Assembly (NCBI RefSeq): GCF_030695035.1
Contig: NZ_JAUYTT010000010.1
Span: 124,001-188,000, forward strand
Reading direction: 5' to 3'
DNA from: Frigidibacter sp.
Lineage (GTDB): Bacteria; Pseudomonadota; Alphaproteobacteria; Rhodobacterales; Rhodobacteraceae
Length of the DNA: 64,000 bases
Positions 35,103 through 44,484 of the stretch are shown one piece after another (position 1 is the stretch's first letter; each line of letters starts with the position of its first letter). A program made the translations under genes and the position numbers. The notes beneath the pieces were generated by a model. It was given only the letters and a program-made list of their open reading frames with translations. It made no database searches and was not told where the DNA came from.

Positions 35103-35446
35103 CGCGTCTCCGGATCGGGCAGGGGCGGGGCGGGACGGGCCCCGTCATTTGGTCCGCGGGTCTAGCCCGAAAGCCGCGGCGAGGCAAGCAAAGGGGGGGT
35201 GGACTGTCTGGGGTGGAGCAGTCCCGCCGGTTGCCCGACGGCGCAAGCCGGAGGGCAAGGGGTGAGGACATAGGCCCGAACGGCTCCAAATTCTGCAAGG
35301 GACCGTTGCGCCAGCATTCCACAGGAGGCCCGGCACGGGGTTGATAAGCGATCAGAAAACACCAGCGCGGCCCCTCCGCCCCCGATTGACGCCGCCGCCG
35401 CGCCGCCCTACCCATGGCGGGTCTTCCATTCCCCGGAGCCTGTTCC
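35103..35446. other. Gene-free spacer with GC-rich imperfect hairpin
   Basis: These 344 bp hold no convincing gene. A run of seven G at about 35190-35200 and an interrupted hairpin at 35233-35256 (GCCC and GGC pairing with GCC and GGGC around a GCAA loop) can be seen. The divergent promoters for the phosphatase operon and the aminotransferase gene must lie here, but no clear -35/-10 pair stands out. Confidence 0.5.
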
Positions 35447-36646
35447 ATGAGCCTCGCGCAGGGTCGCCCCTATCTTGCCATTCCCGGCCCTTCCACGATG
35501 CCCGACCGGGTGCTGAACGCCATGCACCGCGCCGCGCCCAATATCTATGAAGGCGCGCTGGTCGAGATGACGCGGGGGATCTACCCCGACCTGAGGCGCG
35601 TGGCGGATACAAAGGCCCATGTGGCGATCTACATCGCCAATGGCCATGGCGCCTGGGAGGCGGCGAATGCCAACCTCTTCTCGCGCGGGGACAAGGCGCT
35701 GGTCGCTGCCACCGGGCGCTTTGGCATCGGCTGGGCCGACTCCGCGCGCCGCGTGGGCGTGGATGTCGAGGTGATCGACTTCGGCCGCGCCTCCCCCGCC
35801 GATCCGGCCCGCATCGCCGAAGCGCTGGCGGCGGACACCGCCCACACTATCCGCGCGGTGCTGGTCACCCATGTCGATACCGCCACCAGCGTGTGCAATG
35901 ACATCCCGGCGATCCGCGCCGCCATCGACGCGGTGGGCCACCCGGCGCTGCTGGCGGTGGATTGCATCGCCTCGCTGGGGTGCGACGAGTTCCACATGGA
36001 TGCCTGGGGCGTCGATGTGATGGTCGCGGCCAGCCAGAAGGGGCTGATGGTGCCGCCGGGGCTTGGCTTTGTGTGGTTCTCGGACAAGGCGCTGGCGGCC
36101 TCGCAGCAGTCCGATCTGGTGACGCCCTACTGGGACTGGAAGCCGCGCGCGGTGGGGGCCGAATATTACCAGTTCTTCTGCGGCACCGCGCCGACGCATC
36201 ACCTGTTCGGGCTGCGGGAATCGCTGACGATGATCCTCGACGAAGAGGGCCTGCCCCATGTCTGGGCGCGGCACGAGAGGTTGGCCCGCGCGGTCTGGGC
36301 GGCGTTCGAGGCCTGGGGCCGCGGCGGCGATATCGCGCTGAACATCGCCGACCCGGCCCGGCGCGGCCATTCCGTCACCGCGGCCCGCATTGGCGGCGGC
36401 GGGGCCGGGCGCCTGCGCAAATGGCTGGAGACCGAGGCGGGGGTCACCCTTGGCATCGGCCTTGGCATGGCGCTGCCCACGGATCCGGCCTATCAGGATT
36501 ACCTGCGCGTCGCGCATATGGGCCATGTCAATGCGCATATGACCCTCGGCGTGCTGGCCACGATGGAGGCCGGGATGCGCGCCCTTGGCATCCCGCATGG
36601 CCCGGGCGGCGTCGAGGCCGCCGCGGCGGTAGTCGCGGGCGTCTGA
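35447..36646 (+). CDS. Serine-glyoxylate/alanine-glyoxylate aminotransferase family protein
   Basis: A 399-residue class V PLP aminotransferase. It opens with LAIPGPSTMPDRVLNAM, has YIANGHGAWEAANANLFSRGD for phosphate binding, the aspartate of AVDCIASLG and the PLP lysine in VAASQKGLMVPPGLGF (Lys198). This matches the serine-glyoxylate aminotransferase branch used for glyoxylate/serine interconversion in methylotrophs and Rhodobacterales. Aspartate or purine-catabolic relatives are alternatives. It is a single gene, followed by an AGGATATTT element. Confidence 0.87.
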   Translation: MSLAQGRPYLAIPGPSTMPDRVLNAMHRAAPNIYEGALVEMTRGIYPDLRRVADTKAHVAIYIANGHGAWEAANANLFSRGDKALVAATGRFGIGWADSARRVGVDVEVIDFGRASPADPARIAEALAADTAHTIRAVLVTHVDTATSVCNDIPAIRAAIDAVGHPALLAVDCIASLGCDEFHMDAWGVDVMVAASQKGLMVPPGLGFVWFSDKALAASQQSDLVTPYWDWKPRAVGAEYYQFFCGTAPTHHLFGLRESLTMILDEEGLPHVWARHERLARAVWAAFEAWGRGGDIALNIADPARRGHSVTAARIGGGGAGRLRKWLETEAGVTLGIGLGMALPTDPAYQDYLRVAHMGHVNAHMTLGVLATMEAGMRALGIPHGPGGVEAAAAVVAGV

Positions 36647-36654
36647 CTCCCCGC

Positions 36655-36720
36655 CTTTGCCTTGTCTCAAATATCCTGCGGGGGTGCGGGGGCGCAAAGG
36701 CCCCGCGGCTTACCCCAAGC
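36655..36720 (-). repeat. Hairpin + AGGATATTT dispersed element, copy 1
   Basis: On the minus strand a GC-rich hairpin (GCGGGG/CCCCGC) and a C-rich spacer are followed by AGGATATTT (36677-36669) and a purine-rich tail. The same order recurs at 38405 and 49715. This copy lies between the aminotransferase stop and the convergent DUF305 gene, so the hairpin may double as a terminator. Confidence 0.6.
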
Positions 36721-36728
36721 GCAGCGCT

Positions 36729-37130
36729 TTACTGGCCGTGCGCCTTGAGCCACTCCGTCATCCAGGCGATCTCACCCTCCTGCGCCGCGATCACCTCTTC
36801 GGCGAGCTTGCGCACCTCGGGGTCGCTGCCATGCTCCAGCACCACGCGGGCCATGTCGATGGCGCCCTGGTGATGGGGGATCATGCCGCGGATGAAATCG
36901 ACATCGGCATCGCCGCTGGGGGCGACTGCCATCCCCTCATGCATCTTCGCATTCGCCGCGGCATAGCCTGCATCCCAGGGCGCCGGTCCAGCCTCGGTTT
37001 GTGTAGCGGCGGGGGCCCCGTGGTTGCTGTGATCCATCGTCTGGGCATAGGCGCCGAAGGCCAGCGCGAAGGCCAGCGGGCTGAGGCGTGCGGCGCGCAG
37101 AAGGGTACGGGCGGTATTTTGGCGTGTCAT
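36729..37130 (-). CDS. DUF305-domain secreted protein
   Basis: A 133-residue protein with a signal peptide (Arg-rich start, hydrophobic [14 protein letters not shown], cleavage near AYA-QT) and a His/Met-rich mature N-terminus (MDHSNHG). The DUF305 signature [22 protein letters not shown] and the repeat [11 protein letters not shown] are clear. Some DUF305 proteins bind copper in the periplasm. Length is close to the family norm. It stands alone, without recognisable copper genes beside it. Confidence 0.85.
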   Translation of the reverse strand: MTRQNTARTLLRAARLSPLAFALAFGAYAQTMDHSNHGAPAATQTEAGPAPWDAGYAAANAKMHEGMAVAPSGDADVDFIRGMIPHHQGAIDMARVVLEHGSDPEVRKLAEEVIAAQEGEIAWMTEWLKAHGQ

Positions 37131-37205
37131 CGGACTGTCCTCACTGTTGCCCGGGCGAGAGTGCCCCGGCGCTGCGCATCCCGTCCACTCACCAATGGGT
37201 GAGGC

Positions 37206-38336
37206 TCAGCGGAGAGCCGCCTGCGCCTCGGCCAGCGCATCGGGAAGCGCCGCGGCAAAGGCGGCCAGATCGGCCTCGGTGCCGCAGCTGACACGGATGC
37301 AGCGGTCATGCGGGGCGGTAAAGGGCATCCGCACGAAGATGTCGCGGGCGATCAGCCCGGACAGCACGGCGCGGGCGAAGGCGCCGCCCGCGCCGCAATC
37401 CATCGTCACGAAGTTGGTGGCGGAGGGCAGGGGCACCAGCCCATTCGCGCGGGCGATGGCGGCGAGGCCGTCGCGTGCGGTGGCGACCTGAGCTTGCACC
37501 TGCGCCAGCCAGTCCTGATCCGCCAGCGCCGCCAAAGCGCCGGCCTGCGCGATGCGGCCCATGCCGAAATGGTTGCGCACCCGGTCGAAGGCGGCGATCA
37601 GTGGCGCGGCGCCGATGGCATAGCCCACCCGTGCCCCGGCCATGCCATAGCCCTTGGAGAAGGTGCGCATCCGGATCACCCGCGGATCCTCGGGCGCGAT
37701 CATGGGCGCGGTGCCCCCCGGGGCCAGTTCGAGATAGGCCTCGTCGAGCACCATCAGGCAGCCGTCGGGCAGGCGCTCCACCATCCGCTCGAGCGTGGCG
37801 GCGGGGTGGTGCGAGCCCATCGGGTTATCGGGGTTGGCGATGTACAGGAGCCGCGCGCGGGTCTCAGTAGCGCGGGCCAGCAGTGCCTCGGGGTCCTCAT
37901 GGTTGCCGTGATAGGGCACCTTATGCAGCGCGCCGCCGAACCCCGCGACATGGAAGTTGAAGGTGGGATAGGCCCCGTCGGAGGTGACGACGGCATCGCC
38001 GGGCGCGATCAGCATCCGCACGAGGTATCCCAGAAGGCCGTCGATGCCCTCGCCCACCATCACATGCGCCGGCGTGGTGCCGTGATGGGCAGCGAGCGCG
38101 GCGCGCAGGTCGTGGTTCTCGGGGTCGCCATACATCCACACATCACGGGCCGCTGCCGCCATGGCGTCTATCGCGCGGGGCGAGGGGCCGAACACGCTCT
38201 CATTCGCGCCGAGACGGGCGGCGAAGCGGCGGCCGCGGGCGCGCTCCTGGGTCTCGGGCCCGACGAAGGGCACGGTGGCGGGCAGCGAGGCCACGAGGGG
38301 CGTGAAGCGGGGCGGGGTGGGGCGCGGTGCGGTCAT
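37206..38336 (-). CDS. Class I/II PLP aminotransferase, histidinol-phosphate aminotransferase-like
   Basis: A 376-residue fold-type I aminotransferase. Landmarks are RLGANESVFGPSP, VMVGEGIDGLLGYL, YIANPDNPMG, MVLDEAYLEL, and the PLP lysine in RTFSKGYGMAGARVGYAIG (Lys228), with the C-terminal RVSCGTEADL arginine region. This resembles HisC-like enzymes, which can also serve aromatic amino acids. No other his genes are nearby, so a biosynthetic role in histidine is unproven. ATG 38336 is chosen; ATG 38345 would add three residues and neither has a strong ribosome-binding site. Confidence 0.85.
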   Translation of the reverse strand: MTAPRPTPPRFTPLVASLPATVPFVGPETQERARGRRFAARLGANESVFGPSPRAIDAMAAAARDVWMYGDPENHDLRAALAAHHGTTPAHVMVGEGIDGLLGYLVRMLIAPGDAVVTSDGAYPTFNFHVAGFGGALHKVPYHGNHEDPEALLARATETRARLLYIANPDNPMGSHHPAATLERMVERLPDGCLMVLDEAYLELAPGGTAPMIAPEDPRVIRMRTFSKGYGMAGARVGYAIGAAPLIAAFDRVRNHFGMGRIAQAGALAALADQDWLAQVQAQVATARDGLAAIARANGLVPLPSATNFVTMDCGAGGAFARAVLSGLIARDIFVRMPFTAPHDRCIRVSCGTEADLAAFAAALPDALAEAQAALR

Positions 38337-38404
38337 GGCGGGCATCAGAAGCCGAAATCGCGGGGCCCGGCAAGGGGGCGGTTTGGTGGATGTTGGAGGC
38401 TCGG

Positions 38405-38485
38405 CCGGGGCCGGGGGACTTTGCGTCCCCCACGCCCTTCGGGCTCCCCCTGCAGGATATTTGGAAAAAGCAAAGGGGGAAGGGG
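38405..38485 (+). repeat. Hairpin + AGGATATTT dispersed element, copy 2
   Basis: A perfect 7-bp stem, GGGGGAC (38413-38419), loop TTTGC, GTCCCCC (38425-38431), is followed by a C-rich spacer, AGGATATTT (38454-38462) and the purine-rich tail GGAAAAAGCAAAGGGGGAAG. Order and spacing match copies 1 and 3. It lies between divergent genes. Confidence 0.65.
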
Positions 38486-38528
38486 TGCCGCGGCGGGGGT
38501 TGCGCTTACGCGGGCTTCGGCGTGATAA

Positions 38529-40256
38529 ATGGCGGAGGAGGCGGGAACGAACCGGCCGGGCCGGGCATTGACGGGCGGCCGCGCCCCGCGCTTCGCCCCG
38601 ACTTGCCGCTGCCCGAGGAGCAGGACCATCGCACGCCATCCGACCTTCGCCCCGCTGGGGATCCCGACCTTCCGCCGGCTCTGGGTCAGCTCGCAGGTGT
38701 CGAACCTAGGCGGGCTCATCCAGGCGGTGGGGGCGGGCTGGCTGATGACCTCGCTGACCACCTCGCACGGGATGGTGGCGCTGGTGCAGGCGTCGAACAC
38801 GCTGCCGATCATGGTGTTTTCGCTGGTCGCGGGGGCGCTGGCCGACAGTTTCGACCGCCGCCGCATCCTGATCGCGGCGCAGGTGTTCATGCTGACGGTG
38901 TCGGTGGCGCTGGCGCTGACGGCCTGGCTGGGGGTGCTGTCGCCCTGGGGGCTCTTGGCCTTTACCTTCCTGCTGGGCAGCGGGGTCGCGCTTTACAACC
39001 CGTCCTGGCAGGCCTCGATGGGCGATATCGTGCCGCGCAGCGATCTTTCGGCGGCGGTGAGCCTGAACAGCATGGGCTTCAACCTGATGCGCAGCGTCGG
39101 CCCGGCGCTTGGCGGCGCGCTGGTGGCGCTGGCGGGGGCGGCGGCGGCCTTCGGGGTGAATGCGCTGAGCTATCTGCCGACGATCTGGTCGCTGATCCGC
39201 TGGCAGCCCGAGAGGCAGCCGGCGCGGCTGCCGCGCGAGCCGCTGGGGCAGGCGCTAGGCGCCGGGCTGCGCTATGTGTCGATGTCGCCGAACCTGATGC
39301 GGGTGATGGGACGCTCGGCGCTGTTCGGCTTTGCGGCCTCCTCGGTGCTGGCGCTGTTGCCGACGGTGGCGCGGGACATGCTGGGGGGCACGGCGCTGAC
39401 CTATGGGATGCTGCTGGGGTTCTTCGGGCTTGGGGCGATTGGCGGGGTGGCGGTGAACAGCAAGGTCCGCGCGCGCTTTGCCAATGAGAAGGTGGTGGTG
39501 GGGGCCTTTGCCGGCTTTGCCATCGGCGTGGCGGGGCTGGCCTTTGCCACCCATCTGGTGCTTGCCGGTGCGGCGCTGATGGTGGCGGGGGCCTGCTGGG
39601 TGCTGGCGCTGTCGCTGTTCAACGTGTCGGTGCAGCTGTCGACGCCCCGCTGGGTGGTGGGGCGGGCGCTGTCCTTTTACCAGACCTCGGTCTTTGGCGG
39701 CATGGCGGCGGGAAGCTGGTGCTGGGGGCTGCTGGCCGATGCGCGCGGCCCCGATCAGGCGCTGCTGGCCGCCTCGGCCTTGCTGCTGCTGGGGGCGGCT
39801 GCGGGGCGCTGGCTGCCGCTGGCAGAGTTCGGGGCGCTGGACCTTGATCCCCTTGGCCTCTTCCGCGAGCCGCAACTGCGGCTGGACCTGCGCGGGCGCA
39901 GCGGGCCGATCATGGTGATGGTCGATTACCAGATCGCCCCCGAGGATACCGGTGCGTTCCTGGCCCTGATGCAGATCCGCCGCCGGATCCGCATCCGCGA
40001 CGGGGCCCGGCAATGGGCGCTACTGCGTGATCTGGAAAGCCCCGATACCTGGACCGAGTCCTATCATGTGCCGACCTGGGTGGATTACCTGCGCCATAAC
40101 GAGCGCCGCACCAAGGCCGACCTCGACAGCTATCAAGCGCTGCTTGCACTGCATCGCGGGCCAGAGCGGCCGCGGGTGCACCGGCTGATCGAACGGCAGA
40201 CGGTGCCGCTCTACGACGACATGGCGCTGAAGCCGCCGCCCGACATCCACCATTGA
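38529..40256 (+). CDS. MFS transporter of the MFS_3/EntS-like family
   Basis: A membrane protein of up to 575 residues. The family core starts FAPLGIPTFRRLWVSSQVSNLGGLIQAVGAGWLM and shows twelve helices; DSFDRRRILIAAQ is the signature loop. After the last helix a hydrophilic domain of about 120 residues (IMVMVDYQIAPEDTGAFLALMQ onward) follows, which is part of the PF05977-type architecture. Relatives export siderophores or drugs. The true start is uncertain: the first 45 residues are Arg-rich and may not be translated. Confidence 0.82.
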   Translation: MAEEAGTNRPGRALTGGRAPRFAPTCRCPRSRTIARHPTFAPLGIPTFRRLWVSSQVSNLGGLIQAVGAGWLMTSLTTSHGMVALVQASNTLPIMVFSLVAGALADSFDRRRILIAAQVFMLTVSVALALTAWLGVLSPWGLLAFTFLLGSGVALYNPSWQASMGDIVPRSDLSAAVSLNSMGFNLMRSVGPALGGALVALAGAAAAFGVNALSYLPTIWSLIRWQPERQPARLPREPLGQALGAGLRYVSMSPNLMRVMGRSALFGFAASSVLALLPTVARDMLGGTALTYGMLLGFFGLGAIGGVAVNSKVRARFANEKVVVGAFAGFAIGVAGLAFATHLVLAGAALMVAGACWVLALSLFNVSVQLSTPRWVVGRALSFYQTSVFGGMAAGSWCWGLLADARGPDQALLAASALLLLGAAAGRWLPLAEFGALDLDPLGLFREPQLRLDLRGRSGPIMVMVDYQIAPEDTGAFLALMQIRRRIRIRDGARQWALLRDLESPDTWTESYHVPTWVDYLRHNERRTKADLDSYQALLALHRGPERPRVHRLIERQTVPLYDDMALKPPPDIHH

Positions 40257-40274
40257 TGCCGGGCGGCTGACCTG

Positions 40275-43200
40275 TCAGCCCATGTCGGCGAGGCGGGAGA
40301 GGGCGGCGCGGATCTTGCCGGCCTCTTCATCGCCAAGTGCCAGCTTCTCGCGGTTTTCCTCGACAATCTCTTCGGGCGCGCTTTCCACGAATTTGGGATT
40401 GTTCAGGCGGCCGCGCAGACCGTTCAGGTCTTTCTCCAGCTTCTCCAGCGCCTTGGTCAGGCGGGCCTTCTCTTCTGCCACGTCGATGACGCCATCCAGC
40501 GGCAGGGCGAAGGTCGCGCCCTCGGCGGCGATGGTGATCGCGCCTTTGGGGGCGGGCGCCTCGGTCAGGCTGTCGATGCGGGCGAGGCGCTGGATCAGCG
40601 CCTCGTTCCGCGCCCAGGCGGTGCGGGCGGCGGCGTCAGCCTCCACCAGCACCATCGGCAACTTGAGGCCCACCGGCACATGCATCTGGCTGCGGGCCGA
40701 GCGGATTTCCTCGATCAGCGCGATGACCCAGGTCATCTCGCGGTCGGCGGCAGGGTCGAGCAGGTCGGCGGCGCGGTAGGTGGGCCAGTCGGCATGCACC
40801 AGCGGCTTGGCGCGGCCGATGGGCGGGGCGGTCAGCGCCCACAGCTCTTCGGTCAGGAAGGGCATGATCGGGTGGCAGAGCGTGTAGCACTGGTCCAGCA
40901 CCCAGGCCATCGTGTCGCGGGTTTCCTCGGCATCGGTCCCATCGAACAAGGGCTTGGCAAATTCGACATACCAGTCGCAGACCTTGCCCCAGACGAAGGC
41001 ATAGAGCGCGTTGGCGGCGTCGTTGAAGCGGTAGCCCGCCAGCGCCTCGTCCACCGCCTCGCGCACGCGGGCGGTTTCGCCGATGATCCAGCGGTTCACG
41101 GTGTGCTTGGGCTGGGGGATGCCGGTCGGACGCGGGCCGATGAACACGCCGTTCATCTCGGCAAAGCGGGTGGCGTTCCAGATCTTGGTGGTGAAGTTCC
41201 GGTAGCCGGCGATACGCGCGGTGGACAGCTTCAGATCGCGCCCCATGGCCGCCATCGCGGTCACGGTGAAGCGCACGGCATCGGCGCCGTATTCGTCGAT
41301 CAACTCCAGCGGGTCGAGCACGTTGCCGAGCGATTTCGACATCTTCTTGCCCTTCTCGTCGCGGACGAGGGCATGGACATAGACGGTGCTGAACGGCACC
41401 TGACCCACCACGGCGAGCTGCATCATCATCATCCGGGCGACCCAGAAGAAGATGATGTCGAAGCCGGTGACGAGGGTGGAGGTGGGGAAGTAGCGCTCCA
41501 GTTCCGGCGTCTGCTCGGGCCAGCCGAGCGTGCCGATGGGCCAGAGGCCGGAGGAGAACCAGGTGTCGAGCACGTCGGGATCGCGCCAGACCGGATAGAC
41601 CAGATGCGTCGGATCCTGGCTGAGGTTGTACTCGGCAAGGCTGCTGGCCAGCGCCTCGATGGCGGCGTGCTGGTCGGCCACCTCGATCACGCGGGCGGCG
41701 TGGAGGGGGGCGGGCAGGGCGGCAAGGTCGGCCTTGAACTCTTCGGACACGGTGTCCAGATCGGCGGCGCAATGGTGGCGCGGATCGCCGTGGTTGAAGC
41801 TGCCTTCGTTGAGCAGGCGGAAGATCTCCACCTCGTCCAGTGCATTGTCGCCCTCGTCATCGGCAAAGCCGGTCTGGAACAGGTCGAGCCCGTACCAGAC
41901 CGGGATCTGGTGGCCCCACCACAGCTGGCGGCTGATGCACCAGGGTTCGATGTTTTCCAGCCAGTGGAAATACACCTTCTCATGCTGTTCGGGCAGAATC
42001 ACGGTGCGGCCATCGCGCACGGCGTCAATCGCGGGCTGCACGATCTTGGCGGTGTCGACGAACCACTGGTCGGTCAGCATCGGTTCGATGACCACCTTCG
42101 AGCGGTCGCCGAAGGGCTGCATGATCGGCTTGTTCTCGACATAAGGCACCGGGTTGCCCTCATCATCCGCGACCATGACCGCGAGGCCCTGTTCGGTGAT
42201 GTCGGCAACCACGGCGGCGCGGGCGTCGAAACGGTCCATGCCGCGATACTTTTCAGGGACAAGGTTGACCGGGCCAAGCTCTGTCTGCGCCGCCAGCGAC
42301 GGATCGGCGGCGAGGGCGCGGGCGATTTCCACGGCTTCGGCATAGGGCAGGCCATCGTCGCGCATCCGGCCCTTGGTATCGAGCAGCGGGTAGAGCGGGA
42401 TATTGTTGCGCTGCGCCACGGCATAGTCGTTGAAGTCATGCGCGCCCGTGATCTTGACCGCGCCCGAGCCGAAGGCGGGGTCGGGGTAGTCATCGGTGAT
42501 GATCGGGATCAGGCGGTCACACAGCGGCAGATGGACCAGCTTGCCGACGATGGGCGCATAGCGCGCATCCGACGGGTGAACCGCCACCGCGCCGTCGCCC
42601 AGCATGGTTTCGGGCCGGGTGGTGGCGATGGAGATGTAATCGCGCACCTCGCGCAGCGTCACTTCGCCCTCGGCGTCACGTTCGACATATTCATAGGTCT
42701 CGCCGCCCGCGAGGCGGTATTTGAAGTGCCACATATGGCCCTTCACCTCGGTATTCTCGACTTCGAGATCCGAGATGGCCGTCTCGAAATGCGGATCCCA
42801 GTTCACCAGCCGCTTGCCGCGATAGATCAGGCCCTTGTGGTAGAGGTCCACGAACACCTTGATGACGGCCTGCTGGAAATGCGCGTCCATGGTGAAGGCG
42901 TTGCGGTCCCAGTCGCAGGAGGCGCCGAGGCGTTTGAGCTGGTTGATGATGGTACCGCCCGACTGCTCTTTCCACTCCCAGACCTTTTCAAGGAACGCCT
43001 CGCGGCCCATCTCGCGGCGGCCGGGCTGCTGGGATTTCGCCAGCTCGCGTTCCACGACCATCTGCGTGGCGATGCCGGCATGGTCCTGCCCGGGCTGCCA
43101 CAGCGTGTCGAAGCCGCGCATCCGGTGCCAGCGCACGAGGATGTCTTGCAACGTGTTGTTGAAGGCATGGCCCATATGCAGGCTGCCGGTCACGTTCGGC

Positions 43201-43334
43201 GGCGGGATCATGATGCAGAACGACTCTGCGCCCGGCTTGGCATTGGCCCCGGCGCGGAAGGCGCCCGCCTGCTCCCATTCCGCATAAAGCCGCGGCTCGG
43301 CCTCGGCGGCATTGAACGTCTTTTCCATCGGCAT
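40275..43334 (-). CDS. valS: Valine--tRNA ligase
   Basis: A 1019-residue class Ia aminoacyl-tRNA synthetase. The HIGH motif is [17 protein letters not shown] (HMGH at residues 53-56); KMSKS appears as [11 protein letters not shown], encoded near 41340. The large CP1 editing domain lies between ([17 protein letters not shown]). The C-terminal coiled coil ends [29 protein letters not shown], the tRNA-binding arm of ValS. ATG 43334 (MPMEKTF) fits relatives. It is a single-copy essential gene, convergent with the MFS gene. Confidence 0.96.
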   Translation of the reverse strand: MPMEKTFNAAEAEPRLYAEWEQAGAFRAGANAKPGAESFCIMIPPPNVTGSLHMGHAFNNTLQDILVRWHRMRGFDTLWQPGQDHAGIATQMVVERELAKSQQPGRREMGREAFLEKVWEWKEQSGGTIINQLKRLGASCDWDRNAFTMDAHFQQAVIKVFVDLYHKGLIYRGKRLVNWDPHFETAISDLEVENTEVKGHMWHFKYRLAGGETYEYVERDAEGEVTLREVRDYISIATTRPETMLGDGAVAVHPSDARYAPIVGKLVHLPLCDRLIPIITDDYPDPAFGSGAVKITGAHDFNDYAVAQRNNIPLYPLLDTKGRMRDDGLPYAEAVEIARALAADPSLAAQTELGPVNLVPEKYRGMDRFDARAAVVADITEQGLAVMVADDEGNPVPYVENKPIMQPFGDRSKVVIEPMLTDQWFVDTAKIVQPAIDAVRDGRTVILPEQHEKVYFHWLENIEPWCISRQLWWGHQIPVWYGLDLFQTGFADDEGDNALDEVEIFRLLNEGSFNHGDPRHHCAADLDTVSEEFKADLAALPAPLHAARVIEVADQHAAIEALASSLAEYNLSQDPTHLVYPVWRDPDVLDTWFSSGLWPIGTLGWPEQTPELERYFPTSTLVTGFDIIFFWVARMMMMQLAVVGQVPFSTVYVHALVRDEKGKKMSKSLGNVLDPLELIDEYGADAVRFTVTAMAAMGRDLKLSTARIAGYRNFTTKIWNATRFAEMNGVFIGPRPTGIPQPKHTVNRWIIGETARVREAVDEALAGYRFNDAANALYAFVWGKVCDWYVEFAKPLFDGTDAEETRDTMAWVLDQCYTLCHPIMPFLTEELWALTAPPIGRAKPLVHADWPTYRAADLLDPAADREMTWVIALIEEIRSARSQMHVPVGLKLPMVLVEADAAARTAWARNEALIQRLARIDSLTEAPAPKGAITIAAEGATFALPLDGVIDVAEEKARLTKALEKLEKDLNGLRGRLNNPKFVESAPEEIVEENREKLALGDEEAGKIRAALSRLADMG

Positions 43335-43437
43335 TGGCTGCACCCCGTCTAGCTTGACGTGGTGTGTAACCGTCCAACGCCGCAAGGGGAAGGCCAGAGC
43401 AGCGGGCGGCCTTGCAAGGCCTGCCGTGCGCTTGGGT

Positions 43438-43716
43438 TCACAGGTGGCCCGAGACCAGCATGATGGGCGTATAGATCAGCCAGGCCCAGCTCAGCGCCCC
43501 GCCGATTGCCGCCGGAACCAGCCACCAGCCCGAGGGCAGGTTGCGGTCCGTACTGTGTGCCGGAGACGATGCTGGCCGGCCAATCTGCGAGGTCTGTTTC
43601 GCCAGCCCGTAGGCCAACCCATAGCCTGCCTGCCCGTGCCGCGCCCACATCGTTGCCCCCGCCGGGCCGATGACAGGACCCGCCGCAGAAGACGGTTCTG
43701 CTTTGATGAACTTCAT
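43438..43716 (-). CDS. Hypothetical small membrane protein
   Basis: A 92-residue protein with a hydrophilic N-terminal part (rich in Gly, Ala and Ser) and one hydrophobic helix near the C-terminus ([27 protein letters not shown]). A good AGGGGAGAA ribosome-binding site precedes the ATG at 43716, which is the main support for it being real. I do not recognise the family. It is monocistronic, between valS and an Lrp-type regulator gene. Confidence 0.5.
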   Translation of the reverse strand: MKFIKAEPSSAAGPVIGPAGATMWARHGQAGYGLAYGLAKQTSQIGRPASSPAHSTDRNLPSGWWLVPAAIGGALSWAWLIYTPIMLVSGHL

Positions 43717-43824
43717 GATGATTCTCCCCTAAGGGTCAGCCTGCCGAAAAAGCGCCGCCGAGTCATGCGTTCCATTCAGGATTGCAACAGAAATATGTCG
43801 ATCTGCAATTCCGTTGCGGAAGGC

Positions 43825-44292
43825 TCAGACGGCGCGGTCCATCTTTGTTGACAGGTGGATCAGGCTTTCCGACGATTTTACCCCGCTCATTTCCCCGATC
43901 TGGTCCAGCACCGCGTCCAGAACCGCCGTCGAGGGCGCGGCGATCTGCAGCAGCAGATCGACCCGGCCGGAGGTGGTATGCACCCGCTCGATCTCGGGGA
44001 TCGCCTTCAGCCGTGTCAGGATCGCCGGCTGCGCCCGCGGCTCTATCGTCAGCAGCACGGTGGCGCGGATCCGGCCCTGCCGTGCGGCCTCGCCCAGCTT
44101 GACGGTATATCCGGCGATGATGCCGCTGGTCTCCAGCCGCTCCAGCCGCGCCTGGATGGTCGAGCGGGCGACCTTCAGCCGCCGCGCCAGAGTGGCCACG
44201 GAAATCCGCGCATCGGCGCTGAGCAGCCCCAGAATGCTGCGATCGAGGTCATCCACGAGACTTTCCTTCACTTTGCCCGAACGATGTGGCAT
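43825..44292 (-). CDS. Lrp/AsnC-family transcriptional regulator
   Basis: A 155-residue regulator. The N-terminal helix-turn-helix (LDRSILGLLSADARISVATLARRLKVARSTIQARLERLETSGII) is followed by the RAM/ACT-like effector domain (RATVLLTIEPRAQPAILTRLKAIPEIERVHTTSGRVDLLLQI region). ATG 44292 gives the usual family length. The gene diverges from the ornithine/lysine decarboxylase gene with 192 bp between, an arrangement typical for a local amino-acid-responsive regulator of that enzyme. Confidence 0.88.
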   Translation of the reverse strand: MPHRSGKVKESLVDDLDRSILGLLSADARISVATLARRLKVARSTIQARLERLETSGIIAGYTVKLGEAARQGRIRATVLLTIEPRAQPAILTRLKAIPEIERVHTTSGRVDLLLQIAAPSTAVLDAVLDQIGEMSGVKSSESLIHLSTKMDRAV

Positions 44293-44405
44293 TGTAACGA
44301 CGATGCACCGCAAATCTACTCTTTTGATCGGTGAAACTGTGCCCCATATCGCGCAGACTTCGTTTTCAGGAAAAGGGCGGCTCATACGCACCTGGCCTGG
44401 TTTGG

Positions 44406-44434
44406 TTGAACGCGTAAGCGTCCCGAACTGGTAT
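44406..44434 (+). promoter_or_regulatory. Possible promoter of the decarboxylase gene
   Basis: TTGAAC at 44406-44411 and TGGTAT at 44429-44434 are 17 bp apart, about 50 bp before the ATG. The -35 is good, the -10 only fair. The divergent Lrp gene suggests regulation here, though I see no clean palindrome. Confidence 0.3.
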
Positions 44435-44484
44435 TCCAGGGCAGGGGAAGGCTGCGCTCTGTTGGCATAGAAAGGGACACGCTG

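Noticed and set aside
40265-40280. GGCTGA-CCTG-TCAGCC hairpin between the MFS gene and valS as a terminator
   Set aside because: The stem is only 6 bp, has no U-run and overlaps the valS stop. It may be chance.
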